This document shows positions 61,136 through 64,000 of a stretch of 64,000 bases of DNA, in pieces. This stretch comes from JALQUL01 sp040382935. GTDB taxonomy: Bacteria > Pseudomonadota > Gammaproteobacteria > Burkholderiales > Burkholderiaceae_C. The notes beneath the pieces are model-generated. The model saw nothing but the letters and a program-made list of their open reading frames with translations. It was not told the origin of the DNA and searched no databases. Position 1 is the stretch's first letter; every line of letters starts with the position of its first letter. The stretch lies in contig JBEIEP010000004.1 in the NCBI GenBank assembly GCA_040382935.1, positions 62,001 through 126,000 of the forward strand, read 5' to 3'. A program made the translations under genes and the position numbers.

Positions 61136-62332
61136 ATGTTGATCAACTTCTTTTACACGCTGCGGGCCGCCAAAGTACCGGTCTCTGTCAAAGAATACCT
61201 TCATCTGCTGGAGGCGCTCAAAGAGGGAGTCATAGGCCCCAACAATCCACAAGGACAAACCGACAATTTGGACGCGTTTTATTACCTGAGCCGCACGGTG
61301 TTGGTCAAAGACGAGAAGCATTTTGACAAGTTTGACCGGGCCTTTGCCGCCTACTTTAAAGGCGTCGAATTACTCACCGAGGCCAACAAAGACATTCCCT
61401 TGGATTGGCTGCGCAAAACCCTAGAGCGAGAACTCGACCCCGCTGAGTTGGCAAAGATCCAAAAAATGGGTTGGGACGAACTCATGGAGACGCTTAAAAA
61501 GCGCCTAGAAGAACAAAAAGAGCGGCACGAGGGCGGCAGCAAATGGATTGGCACCGGTGGCACCTCCCCCTTTGGTGCCTACGGCAACAACCCCCAAGGC
61601 ATACGCATTGGACAAGACAAAAGCCGCAACAAAAGCGCCGTCAAAGTGTGGGATCAACGCGCCTACAAAGACTACGACGACAGCCAAGAACTGGGCACGC
61701 GCAATATCAAAATGGCCCTGCGCCGCCTGCGTAAATTTGCCCGTACCGGCAACGAGTTAGAACTGGACCTGGACGACACCATCCACAGCACCGCCGCCAA
61801 TGCCGGTTACCTGGACATCAAAATGGTCCCCGAAAAACACAACACCGTGAAAGTGCTGTTGTTGATGGACGTGGGTGGCACCATGGACGAACACATAGGC
61901 CGTGTTGAGGAGCTGTTCTCGGCCACTAAAACCGAGCTCAAGCACCTGGAGTTCTACTACTTTCACAATTGCGTCTACGACTTTATGTGGAAGAACAACC
62001 GCCGCCGCTTTGCCGAAAAATTCCCCACCTGGGACATCATTCGCAAGTACAACAAAGACTACAAACTCATCTTTGTGGGCGACGCCACCATGAGCCCCTA
62101 CGAGATCCTTCAGCCCGGCGGCAGCGTGGAGTACAACAACGAAGAACCCGGCGCCGAGTGGCTGCAACGCCTTACCAACGCCTTCCCCAAGTTTGCCTGG
62201 ATCAACCCCGAACCCCAAGGCGTGTGGCAGTACCGCCAAAGCATTTCTCTGGTGCAGCAACTCATGGGCCAGCGCATGTTCCCTCTCACCCTCAAAGGCC
62301 TAGAAGACGCCATGCGTTTGCTAAGCAAGTAG
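61136..62332 (+). CDS. VWA-domain (CoxE-like) protein, probable MoxR partner
   Basis: The 398-residue cytosolic protein has an N-terminal helical part (VSVKEYLHLLEALKEGV), a charged middle region (about 115-180) and a C-terminal von Willebrand factor A domain. The metal site that is normally DxSxS reads LLMDVGGTMDEH, with Gly and Thr in place of both Ser; later VGDATMSPYEI supplies the T/D loop. VWA proteins of this kind work with MoxR ATPases as chaperones. It starts eight bases after the GNAT gene, in the same group. Confidence 0.9.
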   Translation: MLINFFYTLRAAKVPVSVKEYLHLLEALKEGVIGPNNPQGQTDNLDAFYYLSRTVLVKDEKHFDKFDRAFAAYFKGVELLTEANKDIPLDWLRKTLERELDPAELAKIQKMGWDELMETLKKRLEEQKERHEGGSKWIGTGGTSPFGAYGNNPQGIRIGQDKSRNKSAVKVWDQRAYKDYDDSQELGTRNIKMALRRLRKFARTGNELELDLDDTIHSTAANAGYLDIKMVPEKHNTVKVLLLMDVGGTMDEHIGRVEELFSATKTELKHLEFYYFHNCVYDFMWKNNRRRFAEKFPTWDIIRKYNKDYKLIFVGDATMSPYEILQPGGSVEYNNEEPGAEWLQRLTNAFPKFAWINPEPQGVWQYRQSISLVQQLMGQRMFPLTLKGLEDAMRLLSK

Positions 62333-62413
62333 GTCGCGCCGCACCCGCCTTGCCAAGGCCTGTCTGGCCTATACTTCAGGCCTGCTGGTGCTAGCCAGCA
62401 AAAATCCCCACCT

Positions 62414-62488
62414 CTCGCCGTAGCACAATGGATAGTGCGCATGCCTCCTAAGCGTGAAATACAGGTTCGATTCCTGTCGGCGGGACCA
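62414..62488 (+). tRNA. tRNA-Arg (anticodon CCT)
   Basis: Acceptor CTCGCCG/CGGCGGG (one T-G pair), D stem GCAC/GTGC, anticodon loop CTCCTAA with CCT, T loop TTCGATT, discriminator A and encoded CCA. It reads AGG codons and lies between the VWA gene and the transporter, on the same strand. Confidence 0.95.
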
Positions 62489-62506
62489 TATCTGCCTCTA
62501 AGCGCA

Positions 62507-63721
62507 ATGACACTTTCCCACCCCGCGTCACCCCCGTTAAAGCGGGCGGTACTCATGGCATTAGCACTTGCCATGGGGGCGGCCATTTCCCTAGGGATTA
62601 CGCGTTTTTCTTATGGTCTGTTGCTGCCCCCTATGCGGGCGGACTTGCAATGGAGTTACGCCCTGGCCGGTGCGATGAACACCGCCAATGCATTGGGCTA
62701 TCTGGTGGGCGCGCTGGCAACACCCAAATTACTGGCTCGAATGGATCCCTTGCGCCTACTTATCTTGAGCGCCTGGGCTTCTGTTTTTCTGATGGCCCTC
62801 ACAGGATTTTTTGTCGAGGCGCCGGTGTTGCTGTTGCAGCGCATGTTGGCGGGTGTGGCAAGTGCCTTTATTTTTGTGGCGGGTGGGCTATTGGTCTCCC
62901 GATTGGCCCATACCCAACCGCAAAAGGGGGGTCTGCTGCTGGGCATTTACTACAGCGGCACCGGCCTGGGTATTGTTTTATCGGCCTTTTTAGTTCCTTT
63001 GGCCCTGCATGCAACCGGTGCTATTGCCCATAGCTGGGCTTACGCTTGGTGGGCGCTAGCGCTGGCCTGTCTGGCCTTGACCTTGGTGGTGCTGGCGGCC
63101 GCCAAAGGGCTTGAACCATTAAAGCGTGGTGTTGCAACACCTACGGCAGGGGGAGCAGCGGTGCGGGTCTTTAAGTGGCATAGTTTTCGCTATGCGTTGG
63201 CCGGTTACGCCATGTTTGGTGTGGGATACATAGGCTACATGACATTCATTATTGCCCTGCTGCGTGAGCGGGGGCAAAGCGCTGAATCCGTCACCTTGTT
63301 TTACGCCCTGCTGGGGGTTGCGGTAATGGCCTCATCAAGGGTGTGGTCGCGCATGCTGGACCGCTACAAAGGCGGGCAGTCTTTGGCCATCCTTAACGGT
63401 CTGCTGGGTGTCGCCACCGTTCTTCCGGTGGTTTCCCATCAGTGGCCGGTGGTGTTGGCCTCTGGCCTGATGTTTGGCGGTATTTTTTTGTCATTGGTGG
63501 CCTCGACCACTGCCTTGGTCAGGCACAACCTGCCTGCACCGGCGTGGGCGGCTGGCATTAGCGCATTCACGGTGGTTTTTGCCGCGGGGCAAATCATCGG
63601 CCCTACGGTGGTCGGGCTGATCGCCGACGGGTCTGGCGGACTTGCGGTGGGCCTGGCAGTCTCTGCCTGCGCGCTGTGGGTGGGTGCACTACTGGCTTGG
63701 CAACAAAAGCCATTGGCCTGA
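62507..63721 (+). CDS. MFS transporter, YbfB/YjiJ family
   Basis: The 404-residue protein has about 12 hydrophobic helices. The first, ALAMGAAISLGITRFSYGLLLPPM, is characteristic of the YbfB/YjiJ family of major facilitators; the next helix motif is SYALAGAMNTANALGYLVGAL. Substrate is unknown. The ATG at 62507 is chosen because the longer frame runs through tRNA-Arg. The gene is intact and ends nine bases before a convergent gene. Confidence 0.9.
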   Translation: MTLSHPASPPLKRAVLMALALAMGAAISLGITRFSYGLLLPPMRADLQWSYALAGAMNTANALGYLVGALATPKLLARMDPLRLLILSAWASVFLMALTGFFVEAPVLLLQRMLAGVASAFIFVAGGLLVSRLAHTQPQKGGLLLGIYYSGTGLGIVLSAFLVPLALHATGAIAHSWAYAWWALALACLALTLVVLAAAKGLEPLKRGVATPTAGGAAVRVFKWHSFRYALAGYAMFGVGYIGYMTFIIALLRERGQSAESVTLFYALLGVAVMASSRVWSRMLDRYKGGQSLAILNGLLGVATVLPVVSHQWPVVLASGLMFGGIFLSLVASTTALVRHNLPAPAWAAGISAFTVVFAAGQIIGPTVVGLIADGSGGLAVGLAVSACALWVGALLAWQQKPLA

Positions 63722-63729
63722 TCGCAAGG

Positions 63730-64000
63730 TCAGCGGGCTGCTTGTCCCTTGCTGGCGATCAACTGGGCCAAGCACTGTCGCACGGCTTGCTCATGCCATT
63801 GCGCGCAGGCCCTGCGATTGGTAAACGGCTGGTCCGACCGCGCCAACACCTGCACCCGCGCAACGACAGACCTACGCTTTAATGTGCGCCAAAGCGAGCC
63901 CAACATCGAGTCATCGTCCACATAGGCGATATGGGGTGACACCAGCGCTCCTTGGCCATCCACATACGCAATGGTGGCCGGTTGAACCGTGGTATGGGTG
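63730..64000 (-). CDS. Partial protein of unknown function (C-terminus only)
   Basis: The reading frame is open from 64000 to the stop at 63730, giving 89 C-terminal residues; the start lies beyond the window. The visible part contains the similar segments TIAYVDGQG and HIAYVDDDS, then a basic stretch (LWRTLKRRSVVARVQVLARS) and an Ala/Gln-rich end. I do not recognise a family. A GTG at 63963 is an internal codon, not a convincing start. Confidence 0.6.
   Translation of the reverse strand, partial: THTTVQPATIAYVDGQGALVSPHIAYVDDDSMLGSLWRTLKRRSVVARVQVLARSDQPFTNRRACAQWHEQAVRQCLAQLIASKGQAAR

Overview
This window is ordinary chromosome of a betaproteobacterium, almost certainly of the order Burkholderiales and probably Comamonadaceae-like. 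The evidence is gene content and order: lolB-ispE-tRNA(Gln)-prs-rplY-pth, mutM-mutY-rapZ, recN-nadK/hrcA, a complete mraZ-to-lpxC division and wall cluster with a fused murE-murF, lptA-lptB-rpoN, argS-SPOR-dsbA and moxR-GNAT-VWA. There is no rRNA operon, prophage, integron, CRISPR array or recognisable defence island. Genus cannot be fixed from the sequence alone.

Layout. 1-5.2 kb: a cut gene with an export signal, ftsY, a glutathione S-transferase and nitronate monooxygenase pair, rsmD, coaD, an 8Fe ferredoxin and pth. 5.2-11 kb: two non-coding repeat elements around rplY, then prs, tRNA-Gln, ispE, lolB and a TPR protein, all leftward. 11-17.5 kb: base-excision repair genes mutM-mutY meet rapZ-recN-nadK tail to tail, and hrcA diverges from nadK. 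17.5-24.4 kb: a CAT-anticodon tRNA, dapF-DUF484-xerC, a CobW GTPase, a DksA with a very long basic N-terminus and a STAS-like protein. 24.4-42.9 kb: the dcw cluster, mraZ-rsmH-ftsL-ftsI-murEF-mraY-murD-ftsW-murG-murC-ddlB-ftsQ-ftsA-ftsZ-lpxC, most genes overlapping by 1-14 bases. 42.8-47.1 kb leftward: rnb-tonB-mtgA-ruvC. 47.2-49.4 kb: rodA-pgpA-pncC. 49.4-58.3 kb leftward: argS-SPOR-dsbA-lptA-lptB-rpoN-rlmL-PIN and an exported protein with a possible caspase-like dyad. 58.5-64 kb: cytochrome c4, moxR-small membrane protein-GNAT-VWA, tRNA-Arg, an MFS transporter and a cut gene.

Function. The window holds nearly the whole pathway from UDP-MurNAc to cross-linked septal wall (murC, D, E, F, ddl, mraY, murG, ftsW, ftsI, mtgA, rodA), the early divisome (ftsZ, A, Q, L), the first committed step of lipid A (lpxC) and part of LPS export (lptA, lptB). 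The rest is translation, DNA repair and cofactor housekeeping.

Unusual points. I saw no wholly new multi-gene system. The best leads are: (1) a 234-bp element with 17-bp inverted ends and a 5-bp target duplication, inserted into what looks like the -10 box of pth; (2) a near-perfectly symmetrical 169-bp palindrome fused to the prs stop codon; (3) repeated promoters whose -10 box lies 5-7 bases before the start codon, suggesting many leaderless mRNAs; (4) the extended DksA paired with a STAS-like protein; and (5) a possible periplasmic caspase-fold protein.
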